Below, in pieces: positions 1 through 8,879 of a DNA stretch of 64,000 bases; position 1 is the first letter of the stretch; every line of letters begins with the position of its first letter. A program made the position numbers and the translations under genes. The notes under the pieces were generated by a model that was not told the origin of the DNA, ran no database searches, and saw only the letters and a program-made list of their open reading frames with translations. Source of the stretch: Pseudomonas deceptionensis (GTDB lineage: Bacteria; Pseudomonadota; Gammaproteobacteria; Pseudomonadales; Pseudomonadaceae); assembly GCF_900106095.1 (NCBI RefSeq), contig NZ_FNUD01000002.1, positions 3,741,501-3,805,500 on the forward strand. The letters are read 5' to 3'.

Positions 1-99
1 TACGCGGCAGCAGCGCCCTATGCGCTGCTCATGATCCTGCTGTCGCTGCCGTTGACCGGGCTTCTTTACCAACAATCCAAACGCACGGCTGGCCGATGA
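1..99 (+). CDS. ABC transporter permease, C-terminal end (partial)
   Basis: The frame is open from the first base to a TGA at 97-99 and encodes the last 32 residues of a protein. A hydrophobic stretch ([13 protein letters not shown]) is followed by a short basic tail (QQSKRTAGR), as at the end of an inner-membrane permease. Its stop overlaps the ATG of the next gene (ATGA), an ABC ATPase of the ferric/sulfate/polyamine type, so it is most likely the permease of that importer (FbpB-like). Too little is present to say more. Confidence 0.75.
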   Translation, partial: YAAAAPYALLMILLSLPLTGLLYQQSKRTAGR

Positions 100-1148
100 A
101 CGCCCTCGAACTCAACGCGATCTGTAAATCCTTCGGCCCTCAGTGCGCCCTGGACAACATCACCCTCTCGGTGCCCACGGGCAGTCGAACGGTGATTGTC
201 GGACCTTCGGGCTCGGGCAAGACCACCCTGCTGCGCATGATTGCCGGCTTCGAGTTCCCAGACTCCGGCAGCCTCTCGCTCAATGGCCAGGTCCTGGTGG
301 ACAGCACCCGCGAAGTCCCGGCCCACCAGCGCCTGATCGGGTATGTGCCGCAGGACGGCGCCCTGTTCCCCCACATGAGCGTGGCCGACAACATAGGCTT
401 CGGCCTCGCCACCAAAGGCCATGCCCGGCAGGAACGCATCGCTGAACTGATGGACAGCGTGGCCTTGCAAGCAAACATGGCCACGCGCTGGCCCCACGAG
501 TTGTCCGGCGGGCAACAACAGCGGGTGGCACTGGCTCGTGCACTGGCGCAGCAACCACGGCTGATGCTGCTGGACGAACCCTTCTCGGCGCTGGATACCG
601 GGTTGCGGGCCGCCATGCGCAAAATGGTCACCCGCCTGCTGTCAGATGCGGGGGTCACGGCGATTCTGGTGACCCACGATCAGGGCGAGGCCTTGTCTTT
701 TGCCGATCAGCTGGCCGTGATGCGCCAGGGTCGCCTGGTGCAGTCCGGCCAGCCCCTGGAGCTGTACCAGCACCCTCGGGACGAGCAAACCGCATTGTTC
801 CTCGGCGAGGCGGTGCTGCTGCCCGCAAAAATAGAAGGCGGCTGGGCCGATTGCGATCTGGGCCGCATTGCCGTCAGTCATCAGGGCAGCAGCCATGCGG
901 CCAGGATCATGCTCAGGCCCGAACAACTGCAACTGAACGTCACCCCGGGCGACCCGTCCGGTTGTCCAGGGGTGGTGACCGAGCGGGACTTTGGCGGTAA
1001 TACCTGCACCCTGACCGTGACCTTGCTCGCCGGCAGGCTCGAACCGGGCCGGTCATTGCCCGTGCACTGCCCCGGCCTGCAGGCACCGCCCATCGGCACT
1101 GCGGTGCAACTGACAACCCGGGGCCGGGCCCATGTGCTGCCCCAGTGA
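96..1148 (+). CDS. ABC transporter ATP-binding protein, ferric iron (FbpC) type
   Basis: ATPase that would energise uptake of a substrate, probably Fe(III), through the upstream permease. Visible are a Walker A (GPSGSGKTT, about residues 37-45), the signature LSGGQQQR, a Walker B with catalytic Glu (LMLLDEP) and the switch His (VTHDQ). About 120 C-terminal residues fit a TOBE-type domain. At 350 aa it has the length of FbpC, PotA and CysA proteins. The ATG overlaps the stop of the permease, implying translational coupling. Substrate assignment rests on general similarity; spermidine or sulfate cannot be fully excluded because the binding protein lies outside the window. Confidence 0.85.
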   Translation: MNALELNAICKSFGPQCALDNITLSVPTGSRTVIVGPSGSGKTTLLRMIAGFEFPDSGSLSLNGQVLVDSTREVPAHQRLIGYVPQDGALFPHMSVADNIGFGLATKGHARQERIAELMDSVALQANMATRWPHELSGGQQQRVALARALAQQPRLMLLDEPFSALDTGLRAAMRKMVTRLLSDAGVTAILVTHDQGEALSFADQLAVMRQGRLVQSGQPLELYQHPRDEQTALFLGEAVLLPAKIEGGWADCDLGRIAVSHQGSSHAARIMLRPEQLQLNVTPGDPSGCPGVVTERDFGGNTCTLTVTLLAGRLEPGRSLPVHCPGLQAPPIGTAVQLTTRGRAHVLPQ

Positions 1149-1238
1149 AATCAGCGGCGCGCCCTCAGTCTCAGCTAAGTGTCGTGCCGTACCTTCTGTC
1201 CTGCGCCAATGACGGTGCGCAAAACAGGGGTAACGCAC

Positions 1239-2003
1239 ATGAATGCCACAGCAGCCCGTTGGCTGAACAAAGTGCCCGAGGTGACGCTGTCATTCTGGGT
1301 GATCAAGATCATGTCCACGACCGTGGGCGAAACCGGTGCCGACTATCTGGCCGTCGATGCCGGCTTCGGCGCGGGCTGGACCAGCCTCGGCATGGCCGCC
1401 CTGCTGGCGATTGCGCTGTTCTGCCAGATGCGGACCAAGGCCTACACCCCCTGGATTTACTGGCTGACCGTGGTGCTGGTCAGCATCGTGGGTACGCAGA
1501 TCACCGATATTCTGACCGACAAGCTGGACGTCAGCCTGTACACCAGCACGGCGATTTTTTCCGTGTTGCTCGGGCTCAATTTTCTGGTCTGGTACCGAAC
1601 CGAACGCAGCCTGTCGATCCACGAAATCGTTACCCCGCGGCGCGAGTTGTTCTATTGGGCCACGGTGCTCTGCACCTTTGCCCTGGGCACCGCGGCCGGT
1701 GACCTGGCGACCGAAGCCCTGGGCCTGGGTTTCACCCTCGGCGCGGTCATCTTCGCAGCCTTGATTGCCCTCACCCTCGTGGCCTGGCGCACGGGCGCCA
1801 ACACCGTACTGAGCTTCTGGATCGCCTACATCCTTACCCGCCCGTTCGGTGCATCCCTGGGCGACCTGCTGACCCAGGCCAAGACCTACGGTGGCCTGGG
1901 CATGGGCGCCACCTGGACCAGCGCCCTGTTTCTCAGCGTGATTGTCCTGCTGGTGGCCGCCGCGCAAATCAGTGTCGGCAACCGCAAAGCCGTTACCGCC
2001 TGA
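1239..2003 (+). CDS. COG4705-like multi-spanning membrane protein with fourfold internal repeat
   Basis: Predicted inner-membrane protein of 254 aa, resembling the uncharacterised COG4705 group. The ATG at 1239 is chosen because an AGGGG ribosome site lies just before it; an upstream in-frame ATG at 1179 has none. The chain holds four spaced copies of the pattern [F/Y]-W-x9-G-x4-D: W20/G30/D35, W75/G85/D90, W140/G150/D155 and W194/G204/D209. This implies an ancestral duplication with an acidic residue in or beside a helix in each unit. It lies upstream of a lipoprotein and a two-component system. Function is unknown; transport or sensing are both possible. Confidence 0.8.
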   Translation: MNATAARWLNKVPEVTLSFWVIKIMSTTVGETGADYLAVDAGFGAGWTSLGMAALLAIALFCQMRTKAYTPWIYWLTVVLVSIVGTQITDILTDKLDVSLYTSTAIFSVLLGLNFLVWYRTERSLSIHEIVTPRRELFYWATVLCTFALGTAAGDLATEALGLGFTLGAVIFAALIALTLVAWRTGANTVLSFWIAYILTRPFGASLGDLLTQAKTYGGLGMGATWTSALFLSVIVLLVAAAQISVGNRKAVTA

Positions 2004-2032
2004 ACCCTTTAACTTCGATCAAGGACATCATC

Positions 2033-2476
2033 ATGGGCCACACTCACACCCTTATTCGCCGCATTGCCATCGCCTCCTCAATCCTGCTGCTGACCATCAC
2101 CGCCGGGTGCTCGAAACCGGCCGACTCGCCGGCCGACTCGCCGGTCGATGTCAGCGGCGGCGCCAGTGCGCAAAGCCCGGCAGGGTCCCGGCTGGGTGAT
2201 CTGACCGAGTTCCGCAGCATCGCTTCTGACGTGAGTGCGCTGGTTGCCCGCAATGACCTGCCGGGGGCCAAAACCCGGATCAAGGACCTGGAAACCACCT
2301 GGGATTCGGCCGAAGCGGGCATCAAACCCCGGGCCGCCAGCGACTGGCATGTGCTGGACAAGGCCATTGACCACGCGCTCGACGCCCTGCGCGCCGGCAG
2401 CCCCAACGTAGCCGATTGCAAGGCGGCCATGGACAACCTGCTCAAGGCCTTCGACTCGATGAAAGCCAGCGCGTAA
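2033..2476 (+). CDS. small lipoprotein of unknown function
   Basis: 147 aa protein beginning with a lipoprotein signal: basic start, hydrophobic core and the lipobox TAGC, so Cys26 would be lipidated. Next comes a linker with a 12-bp direct repeat (2117-2140) that gives two PADS motifs, then a helical domain of about 100 residues with DLTEFRSIASDVSAL and a Cys near the end (VADCKAAM). It lies 29 bp behind the repeat membrane protein and ahead of a response regulator. Helical periplasmic domains like this are often found near sensor kinases, so a role as periplasmic accessory is a reasonable guess. No function is known to me. Confidence 0.8.
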   Translation: MGHTHTLIRRIAIASSILLLTITAGCSKPADSPADSPVDVSGGASAQSPAGSRLGDLTEFRSIASDVSALVARNDLPGAKTRIKDLETTWDSAEAGIKPRAASDWHVLDKAIDHALDALRAGSPNVADCKAAMDNLLKAFDSMKASA

Positions 2477-2517
2477 AACCTGCGGCGGACAACCCGCCCT
2501 GCAGATGCTTCACTACA

Positions 2518-2553
2518 GGCGCGGCAGTGAATACTGCCGCGCCCTGTTTTTTT
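2518..2553 (+). terminator. Rho-independent terminator directly upstream of response regulator
   Basis: Perfect 11-bp stem (GGCGCGGCAGT / ACTGCCGCGCC) with a GAAT loop at 2529-2532, then seven T residues at 2547-2553. It lies between the lipoprotein stop (2476) and the ribosome site (GGAGAGGG) of the response regulator at 2567. Only 13 bases separate the T run from the start codon, so the regulator mRNA either starts within 2477-2517 and crosses the terminator, or arises by read-through. It could act as an attenuator. Confidence 0.9.
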
Positions 2554-2566
2554 GCCGGAGAGGGAC

Positions 2567-3232
2567 ATGCGCATACTGCTGGTCGAAGACGACCCCATGA
2601 TTGGCGACGCGATCCAGGGCGCACTCACGGATGCGAGCTATGCCGCCGACTGGGTGAAAACCGGGCCCGGCGCCCTGAGCGCACTGGATACCCAACATTA
2701 CGACATGGTGCTGCTGGACCTCGGCCTGCCCGGCAAGGACGGCCTGCAAGTGCTGGCCAGCATTCGCGGGGGCAACAACCCCGTGCCCCTGCTGATCCTC
2801 ACCGCCCGGGACAGCCTCGATGACCGCTTGCGCGGGCTGGACGGCGGGGCTGACGACTACCTGCTAAAACCCTTCGACATGGCCGAATTGCTGGCCCGCA
2901 TGCGTGCGGTGCTGCGGCGCAAGGGTGGCAACGCCCTGCCCGTACTCGGCAATGGTGTGGTGTCGCTGGACCTTGTCTCCAAGCAGGCCAGCACCGAGAC
3001 GCATAGCGGCGTCACACTGTCCAGCCGCGAATTTGCCCTGCTGCAGGCGCTCCTGCTGCGCCCCGGGGCCATCCTCTCGCGCAGCGAACTTGAAGACCGT
3101 CTGTATGGCTGGGGCAACGAGGTTGAAAGCAACGCCATCGAGTTCCTGATTCACGCCGTGCGGCGCAAGTTGGGCAGCCACATCATCAAGAATGTCAGGG
3201 GGATGGGATGGATGGTTTCAAAAAACGTTTGA
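2567..3232 (+). CDS. OmpR/QseB-family response regulator
   Basis: Two-component response regulator of 221 aa. The receiver domain has the acidic pair in VEDDP (residues 7-9), phospho-acceptor Asp51 in LLDLGLPG and the conserved Lys in LLKPF. A winged-helix DNA-binding domain follows (residues about 125-220, with SSREFALLQALLLRPG and the C-terminal NVRGMGWM). It resembles QseB/PmrA/TctD regulators. The ATG at 2567 is preferred over one at 2552 because GGAGAGGG lies before it. It overlaps its kinase gene by 25 bp. The likely target includes the cluster itself, but no binding site was identified. Confidence 0.92.
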   Translation: MRILLVEDDPMIGDAIQGALTDASYAADWVKTGPGALSALDTQHYDMVLLDLGLPGKDGLQVLASIRGGNNPVPLLILTARDSLDDRLRGLDGGADDYLLKPFDMAELLARMRAVLRRKGGNALPVLGNGVVSLDLVSKQASTETHSGVTLSSREFALLQALLLRPGAILSRSELEDRLYGWGNEVESNAIEFLIHAVRRKLGSHIIKNVRGMGWMVSKNV

Positions 3233-4563
3233 GCGAGTCGGTTCAACTCAGGCTGTCGGTGGCCTTGTCACTGACCATTGTGCTGGTCGCCGCACTGGCC
3301 AGCGTGTTCGCGTTTTTCTCGGCGCTGGACGAAGCCCACGAGCTGCAGGACGACACCTTGCACCAGGTGGCCGTGCTGTTTGATCGCCAGCAGATGACCC
3401 TGCATTACCCCCGGGGCCAGGGGCCAGAGGGTGATGACGAAGAATCCCGAGTGATCATCCAGTACCTGGCCGACAGCAAAAATGCCCCGGCCAACACTGA
3501 TGCCGCACTCCCGTTGCCCCTGCCCACGAGCCTGGCTGACGGCCTGTCCACGGTGCAGGTCGGTGGCGAAGCCTTTCGCGTGCTGGTCAGGACCACCGCC
3601 CGGGGCGAGCGGATTGCCGTCGCCCAGGAAGTCGACGCCCGCAACAAGGACGCCCGCGAAAGTGCCTGGCGCAGTTTGCTGCCCTTCCTGATCCTGTTCC
3701 CCGTGCTGCTGCTGGTGGTCGGCGATCTGGTGCGCAAGCTGTTCCGGCCCATCGCCACCCTCGCCGCACAAATCGACCAGCGTGCCGAACAGGAACTGCA
3801 TCCGATTGACGAACAGCATCTGCCCACGGAAATCCGGCCCTTTGTGGTGGCCATCAACCGGTTGCTCGCCCGCGTAGCGCAGTCCATGGACAGCCAGCGC
3901 CGCTTCGTTGCCGATGCGGCCCATGAACTGCGCTCCCCCATGACCGCGCTGTCCCTGCAAGCCGAGCGGCTGGCGGCCACAGACCTGCCGGCACCAGCCC
4001 GCGAACGCCTGCAACCCCTGGCCCGGGGCATTGAGCGCAGCAGGCAACTGATCGACCAGCTGCTGAGCCTGGCCGCCGTGCAGTTTGCCGGCGAGCGCCC
4101 GCAAACCGCCGTGTCGGTGCATGCCGTGTATCGCCGCGTACTGGAAGACCTGTTGCCGTTGGCCGAGCGCAAGCAACTGGATATCGGGGTTGAAGGCGTT
4201 GAGGACGTTCAGGTCATGATCAACGAGATGGACCTGTTCACCCTGATCAAAAACCTGGTGGACAACGCCATCCGCTACACCCCCGCAGGCGGCAAAATCG
4301 ATCTGAGCGTTGAGCCGATACAGGGCAGCGCGTGCCTGCAGATCAGGGACTCGGGGCCGGGCATCGCCCTGGACGAACAGGCGCGGATCTTTGACCCGTT
4401 TTATCGCAGCCTGGGCTCCGGCGAGACGGGCTCAGGGCTGGGGCTTTCCATCGTCAAGGCCATCGCCGAACGCATCGGGGCCAGAATCGAACTGGGGTAC
4501 ACGGACAGCCTCAACCACAGCGGGTTATGCGTGTCGCTGTGGTTGAAAACCGCCGGGCACTGA
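3208..4563 (+). CDS. sensor histidine kinase, QseC-like
   Basis: Membrane sensor kinase of 451 aa, partner of the preceding regulator (25-bp overlap). It has a first transmembrane helix near residues 15-38, a periplasmic region of about 115 residues, a second helix near 156-175, a HAMP-like segment, the phospho-acceptor His239 (DAAHELRSP), the N box (NLVDNAIRYTP), G1 (DSGPGI) and G2 (GSGLGLSIV). The stimulus is unknown. The QseC-like acidic iron-binding motif cannot be called with confidence; an acidic patch EGDDEES is present near residue 74-80 of the periplasmic loop, which could bind cations. Confidence 0.92.
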   Translation: MDGFKKRLSESVQLRLSVALSLTIVLVAALASVFAFFSALDEAHELQDDTLHQVAVLFDRQQMTLHYPRGQGPEGDDEESRVIIQYLADSKNAPANTDAALPLPLPTSLADGLSTVQVGGEAFRVLVRTTARGERIAVAQEVDARNKDARESAWRSLLPFLILFPVLLLVVGDLVRKLFRPIATLAAQIDQRAEQELHPIDEQHLPTEIRPFVVAINRLLARVAQSMDSQRRFVADAAHELRSPMTALSLQAERLAATDLPAPARERLQPLARGIERSRQLIDQLLSLAAVQFAGERPQTAVSVHAVYRRVLEDLLPLAERKQLDIGVEGVEDVQVMINEMDLFTLIKNLVDNAIRYTPAGGKIDLSVEPIQGSACLQIRDSGPGIALDEQARIFDPFYRSLGSGETGSGLGLSIVKAIAERIGARIELGYTDSLNHSGLCVSLWLKTAGH

Positions 4564-4612
4564 AACCTGGCATATGCTCATAAGCACCTTCACTCAACAT
4601 TCAGGATGACCC

Positions 4613-5053
4613 ATGGGCTCGTCTTTCTTTTCAACCTGGACATTCTGGGCACTGCTGTCGGCGGTGTTCGCCGCCATGACGGCAATCTTCGGAAAAATCG
4701 GCATCACCGGCATCAACTCCGACTTCGCCACCCTGCTGCGGACCGTGGTCGTGCTGGTCAGCCTGGCGCTGATTTTGTATGCCACCGGCCAGTATCAGTC
4801 CCTGGGCTCGATTTCGGCGCGCAGCTATCTGTTTTTAGTGTTGTCCGGGCTGGCCACAGGCGCCTCCTGGATCTGCTATTACCGGGCCCTGCAACTGGGC
4901 CAGGCGTCGCTGGTCGCCCCCGTGGACAAGCTCAGCGTGGTGATTGTGGCGGTGCTTGGGGTGACGCTGCTGGGAGAGAAGCTCGACATCCGCCAATGGG
5001 CAGGCATCAGCCTGATCACCGTCGGCGTCGTGCTGCTGGCATGGCGCAAGTAA
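4613..5053 (+). CDS. EamA-domain small DMT-type transporter
   Basis: 146 aa, about half the length of standard ten-helix drug/metabolite transporters, with a single EamA repeat of about five helices ending in a short basic tail (LLAWRK). The segment SLVAPVDKLSVVIVAVLGVTL is typical of EamA domains. Such half-size proteins probably dimerise to form a full carrier. The substrate is unknown. The gene stands alone on the plus strand and its stop lies only 9 bp from the stop of the convergent metI. Confidence 0.85.
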   Translation: MGSSFFSTWTFWALLSAVFAAMTAIFGKIGITGINSDFATLLRTVVVLVSLALILYATGQYQSLGSISARSYLFLVLSGLATGASWICYYRALQLGQASLVAPVDKLSVVIVAVLGVTLLGEKLDIRQWAGISLITVGVVLLAWRK

Positions 5054-5062
5054 TAGGCGCCA

Positions 5063-5734
5063 TCAGCGCCGATGAGCCAGGGAGCGCACCAACCGGTCGC
5101 CCAGGCTTTGCACGCTCTGGACCAGAATCACCAACACCACGACCGTGGCAAACATCACCTGATTGTTAAAGCGCTGGTAACCGTAACGGATCGCCAGATC
5201 CCCCAAACCGCCGCCGCCAATGATCCCGGCCATGGATGAAAAGCCGATCAGCATCACCAGTGTCAGGGTAATGCCCGCCAGTAACGCGGGCAGGGCCTCG
5301 GGCAGCAGCACTTTGAAAACCACATGCCAGATGTCGCCGCCCATGGCCAGAATGGCTTCGATGCGACCCTTGTCCACTTCATCCAGGGCATTTTCGACAA
5401 TCCGGGCAAAGAACGGAAAGGCGCCAATGGTGATCGGCACCACCGCCGCCGTGCTGCCCAGCGTCGTACCGACCAGCAGCCGGGTCAGCGGAATCAAGGC
5501 GATCAGCATCACCACAAAGGGCAGCGAGCGGCCAATATTGACCAGCCCGCCCACGGTTTTGTTGAGCCTGGGCATCGGGTACAGGCCGTTGCTGCGGCTG
5601 ATGAACAGCAGCACGCCCAGCGGCAGGCCGATCACCAGGGTAAAGAGCCCGGCCAGCAGCACCATATAGAGGGTTTCACCGGTGGCATTGAGCACCAGTT
5701 GCAGGATGTCGTTCCATTCGATCGTTCGGTTCAT
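5063..5734 (-). CDS. metI: methionine-type ABC transporter permease MetI
   Basis: Inner-membrane permease of 223 aa for D/L-methionine or a related sulfur compound. It has five predicted helices and the cytoplasmic coupling region [14 protein letters not shown] that contacts the ATPase, plus the family motif [17 protein letters not shown]. The ATG overlaps the stop of metN by 4 bp (5731-5734), and metN in turn overlaps metQ. The order metQ-metN-metI differs from metNIQ of E. coli. No dedicated terminator is visible after it. Confidence 0.93.
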   Translation of the reverse strand: MNRTIEWNDILQLVLNATGETLYMVLLAGLFTLVIGLPLGVLLFISRSNGLYPMPRLNKTVGGLVNIGRSLPFVVMLIALIPLTRLLVGTTLGSTAAVVPITIGAFPFFARIVENALDEVDKGRIEAILAMGGDIWHVVFKVLLPEALPALLAGITLTLVMLIGFSSMAGIIGGGGLGDLAIRYGYQRFNNQVMFATVVVLVILVQSVQSLGDRLVRSLAHRR

Positions 5735-6711
5735 AAACGTTCCACCCTGACACCGCGTTGCTTGAGAAACTCCAGTACCCGGCCCAATTTCGGTTCGGCA
5801 CTGTCCGGCCCCAGAGAGACACGCAAACGCCCCACCCGGCGACCGCCTACAGACTCGACGCCACTGGCCAGCAAGTTCACCTGTACGCCTTGCTGCTGCA
5901 TAAGATCGCTGATCACCGGGGCGGCCAACTGGTGATCAAAAAAGCTCAATTCCAACGCCTGGCTCTGGCTGCCCAAGGTGGTGCTGTAACCCGGCAACAA
6001 TGAGCGCCCCAGGCTCGAATCCGGGTTGCCCAGCAACTGCGCAATGGCCCCAGCCTCGACCAGTCGGCCATGGGCCAGTGCAGCCGCGTGATCACAGATG
6101 GACTTGACCACATCCAGCTCATGGGTGATCAGCACAATGGTCAGGCCCAGTTGCCGGTTGATATCGCGCAACAGCTCAAGAATCGACGCGGTGGTGTCCG
6201 GGTCCAGGGCGCTGGTGGCTTCATCAGACAACAGATAGGCCGGGCGCGCAGCCAGGGCGCGGGCGATGCCCACCCGCTGCTTCTGGCCACCGGACAACTG
6301 CGAAGGGAACGCCAGCGCCTTGTCGCTCAAACCCACCAGATCGAGCAACTCACGCACACGCCGCGTGCGTTGCTCTTTGCTGACCCGGGCAATTTCCAGC
6401 GGCACCGCGATGTTGTCGAACACATTGCGCGAGTGCAGCAGGTTGAAGCCCTGAAAGATCATGCCGATGCGCTGGCGTTGCTGACGCAGCTCAACATCAG
6501 ACAAGGCGGTAAGGTCCTTACCGTCGAGCAGGATGCGCCCCGAACTTGGCCGTTCAAGCAGATTGAGACAGCGCAACAGCGTCGATTTACCTGCGCCGCT
6601 GCGCCCCAGAATCCCGTAGATCGCTCCATCGGGAATACTCAAGGACACCTGATCCAGAGCCGGTGCCTGCCCTGCCCCGTAGGTTTTGCTCACTTGCTCG
6701 ACAGTGATCAT
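5731..6711 (-). CDS. metN: methionine-type ABC transporter ATP-binding protein MetN
   Basis: ATPase of 326 aa. Walker [10 protein letters not shown], signature LSGGQKQR, Walker B with [12 protein letters not shown] and the switch region LITHELDVV are all present. The C-terminal 80 residues form a NIL/ACT-like domain, which in MetN proteins senses methionine and inhibits transport. It overlaps metQ upstream (6708-6711) and metI downstream by 4 bp each, so expression is coupled. The usual family length is about 335-345 aa, so this is slightly short but complete. Confidence 0.94.
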   Translation of the reverse strand: MITVEQVSKTYGAGQAPALDQVSLSIPDGAIYGILGRSGAGKSTLLRCLNLLERPSSGRILLDGKDLTALSDVELRQQRQRIGMIFQGFNLLHSRNVFDNIAVPLEIARVSKEQRTRRVRELLDLVGLSDKALAFPSQLSGGQKQRVGIARALAARPAYLLSDEATSALDPDTTASILELLRDINRQLGLTIVLITHELDVVKSICDHAAALAHGRLVEAGAIAQLLGNPDSSLGRSLLPGYSTTLGSQSQALELSFFDHQLAAPVISDLMQQQGVQVNLLASGVESVGGRRVGRLRVSLGPDSAEPKLGRVLEFLKQRGVRVERL

Positions 6712-7523
6712 GGCTTGGCGTCCAGCGCAGCGACCGGGATCACCGAACCGGAATAATTGTCGGTGATAAACTTGCTCACCTGCGGCGAAGCCAGATCCTT
6801 GGCCAACTGTTTGATCCGCGGGTCGTCCTGCAACTTGAGGGTGGTGACCACGATATTGGCGTACGGGTTGTGCTCGACCTTCTCCAGCCCAAGCGCATCC
6901 TTGGCCGGCACCAGCCCGGCTTCCAGCGCGTAATTGCCATTGATCACCGCCAGGTCCACGTCATCCAGCGCCCGTGGAATCTGCGGCGACTCGATTTCGA
7001 GAATCTTCAGTTGCTTGGGGTTCTCGGCAATGTCCTTGGGGGTCGCCTGATTGGCGGCCGGATCGTTGAAACCTTCCTTGAGCTTGATCAGGCCGTTGTC
7101 CTGAAGCAGGTACAAGGCGCGGCTCAGGTTGGTCACGTTATTGGGGACCGCGACCGTGCCCTTTTGTGGCACCTGGTCGAAGCTTTTGTAGCGGTGCGAA
7201 TAGATCCCCAGAGGCTCGATATGCACCGTTGCCGCCACGGCAAACTTTACCCCGAGGGCCTGTTCCTGCGAGCGCAAAAATGGCAAGTGCTGGGTGTAAT
7301 TGGCATCCACATCGCCATGCACCAGCAGCTCATTCGAGTTCACGCCGGGCGGAATCTCGATGACCTTCAGGTTCAGTTGCGGGTCGATTTTTTGCACGTA
7401 CTCCAGAATCTGCGCATGGGGCACCGCATCTGCGGCCACGCGCAGCGGCTGCTGGGCCTGCACATTGAAAGAAACTGCCAGAGCGCCGAGCACAGCCAGG
7501 GTCAATCCTGTTTTCTTGAACAT
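6708..7523 (-). CDS. metQ: methionine-type substrate-binding protein MetQ (NlpA family)
   Basis: Periplasmic binding protein of 271 aa. A Sec signal peptide ends near residue 23 (SFNVQAQ); no lipobox Cys is present, unlike the lipidated MetQ of E. coli. The family features [16 protein letters not shown] and [10 protein letters not shown] are clear. It lies 28 bp downstream of an isopenicillin-N-synthase-like oxygenase in the same orientation. The pairing suggests that the true ligand may be a methionine derivative or another sulfur or amino-acid compound handled by that oxygenase. Confidence 0.9.
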   Translation of the reverse strand: MFKKTGLTLAVLGALAVSFNVQAQQPLRVAADAVPHAQILEYVQKIDPQLNLKVIEIPPGVNSNELLVHGDVDANYTQHLPFLRSQEQALGVKFAVAATVHIEPLGIYSHRYKSFDQVPQKGTVAVPNNVTNLSRALYLLQDNGLIKLKEGFNDPAANQATPKDIAENPKQLKILEIESPQIPRALDDVDLAVINGNYALEAGLVPAKDALGLEKVEHNPYANIVVTTLKLQDDPRIKQLAKDLASPQVSKFITDNYSGSVIPVAALDAKP

Positions 7524-7551
7524 GTCAGTAATCCTTGATCGAGTGAAGGGC

Positions 7552-8589
7552 TCAAGCGCTCAACGCATTGGGGATCAGCGCATCGGCGTAATAACGTTGG
7601 GCAACATCGGGATGCGAACGCAGGCGGCCCTTGAGGTAGTTCCAGCCCACGTCGCGAAACAGCGGATTGGCCGGATCACTGGCCGGGCCTCGGGCCTCTC
7701 GCAGCAATGCGGTCGGCAAGGGGTAAAGCGGGACCACCGCGTCCAGTTGCGCACCGAGAAAGAAGGCAATCGACAGACGCTCCCTGCCCTCGGCAGGCGA
7801 CAGCACGCGATGCACCGTGGCCCGCAGATAACCGTTGGTGGCCAGCTCCAGCAATTCGCCGATGTTCACCACCAGGGTGTTGGCCCGAGGCAGCGCATCG
7901 ATCCAGCGTCCCTCTTCGATTTCGACTTGCAGGCCCGCCTGCTGGTCCTGCAAAAGAAAGCTCAGGAAGCCCGAGTCCTTGTGGGCACCGACGCCTTGAT
8001 TGCTCTCGTCCGACGCCTGCCCCGGATAACGCATCAGCTTGATATGTTCATTGGGCTTGTCGCCGTACAGCGGATCAAACGCCTCTTGCCCCAATGCCAG
8101 CGACTGGGCAAAGGCTTGCAGCAGCCGCAGTGACATCCCGGTCATTGCCTGCTGCCATTGCAACAGCAACGGTTTGAGCGTTGGCAAGGTCTGCGGCCAC
8201 TGGTTCGGGCCTTGCAGGCGCGCCCAGAGCGGGCTGTTCTCATCGGTCGCCAGCACCTCCCTTTCGGCGCCCAGATCGAACTGCTCGCGAAGGTCAGGCT
8301 TGCCCCGGGTAATCTCGGAAGCGGCGCGGTTATAACCACGAAAGTGCGGTGAGTTGATCATGCCGACCGCGGCTTTCTCGCTGTCCGGTAAAGCAAAGAA
8401 CTGGCGGGCGTGATCCTGCACGTGCTGCAATAAAACGCTGTCGATGCCATGCCCGGTCAGGTAGAAAAAACCCACATCACGGGCCGCGTGACGCAGATCG
8501 TCGAGGAACCCCTGACGCTGGGCCGCCGTGCCATCAAGCAACGACAGGTCCAGTGTGGGCAAGGCGATGATGTCTCGTGTATGCGGCAT
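7552..8589 (-). CDS. isopenicillin N synthase family 2-oxoglutarate/Fe(II) oxygenase
   Basis: Soluble non-haem iron oxygenase of 345 aa. The N-terminal DIOX_N domain (IALPTLDLSLLDG) is followed by the 2OG-Fe(II) core, with iron ligands in GVGAHKDSGFLSF (His, Asp) and TVHRVLSP (His) and the co-substrate-binding Arg-x-Ser in RERLSIAFF. The ATG at 8589 has an AGGGGAGTGAG ribosome site. It is the first gene of an apparent operon with metQNI, so it probably modifies the imported compound. The reaction cannot be inferred from sequence. Confidence 0.9.
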   Translation of the reverse strand: MPHTRDIIALPTLDLSLLDGTAAQRQGFLDDLRHAARDVGFFYLTGHGIDSVLLQHVQDHARQFFALPDSEKAAVGMINSPHFRGYNRAASEITRGKPDLREQFDLGAEREVLATDENSPLWARLQGPNQWPQTLPTLKPLLLQWQQAMTGMSLRLLQAFAQSLALGQEAFDPLYGDKPNEHIKLMRYPGQASDESNQGVGAHKDSGFLSFLLQDQQAGLQVEIEEGRWIDALPRANTLVVNIGELLELATNGYLRATVHRVLSPAEGRERLSIAFFLGAQLDAVVPLYPLPTALLREARGPASDPANPLFRDVGWNYLKGRLRSHPDVAQRYYADALIPNALSA

Positions 8590-8879
8590 GGCTCACTCCC
8601 CTGTGAAGCAGCTGAAAGATCCTGGACCGATGGGTACCCGGTGTTGGCTTAAAGCTAAACGATCTTAAAAACAGGCAATAAATATCGTTTTCGCATTAGC
8701 TTAGGTTCATTTCAGGCAGCTTTTTTCAGGCCATTGCAGCGTGAAAGCCCCGCCCTGTACGGCACAACGACACTTTCAGACAGATCCGCGGCCCAGGGAG
8801 TGACATTTCCTACAAGCCAATCCTAGTATTGCCCCACTGCCCCACCCCTAAAAAAAAATAACGTATGGAAACTCAGCTG
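8590..8879. promoter_or_regulatory. divergent promoter region, oxygenase-metQNI / racemase
   Basis: AT-rich 290-bp spacer between divergent genes. It holds an interrupted dyad: AAGCTAA (8652-8658) and ACGAT (8659-8663) are matched in inverse order by ATCGT (8684-8688) and TTAGCTT (8696-8702). It sits about 65-110 bp upstream of the oxygenase start and could be a regulator site, but no known consensus was matched. Promoter elements were not securely recognised on either strand. Confidence 0.3.
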
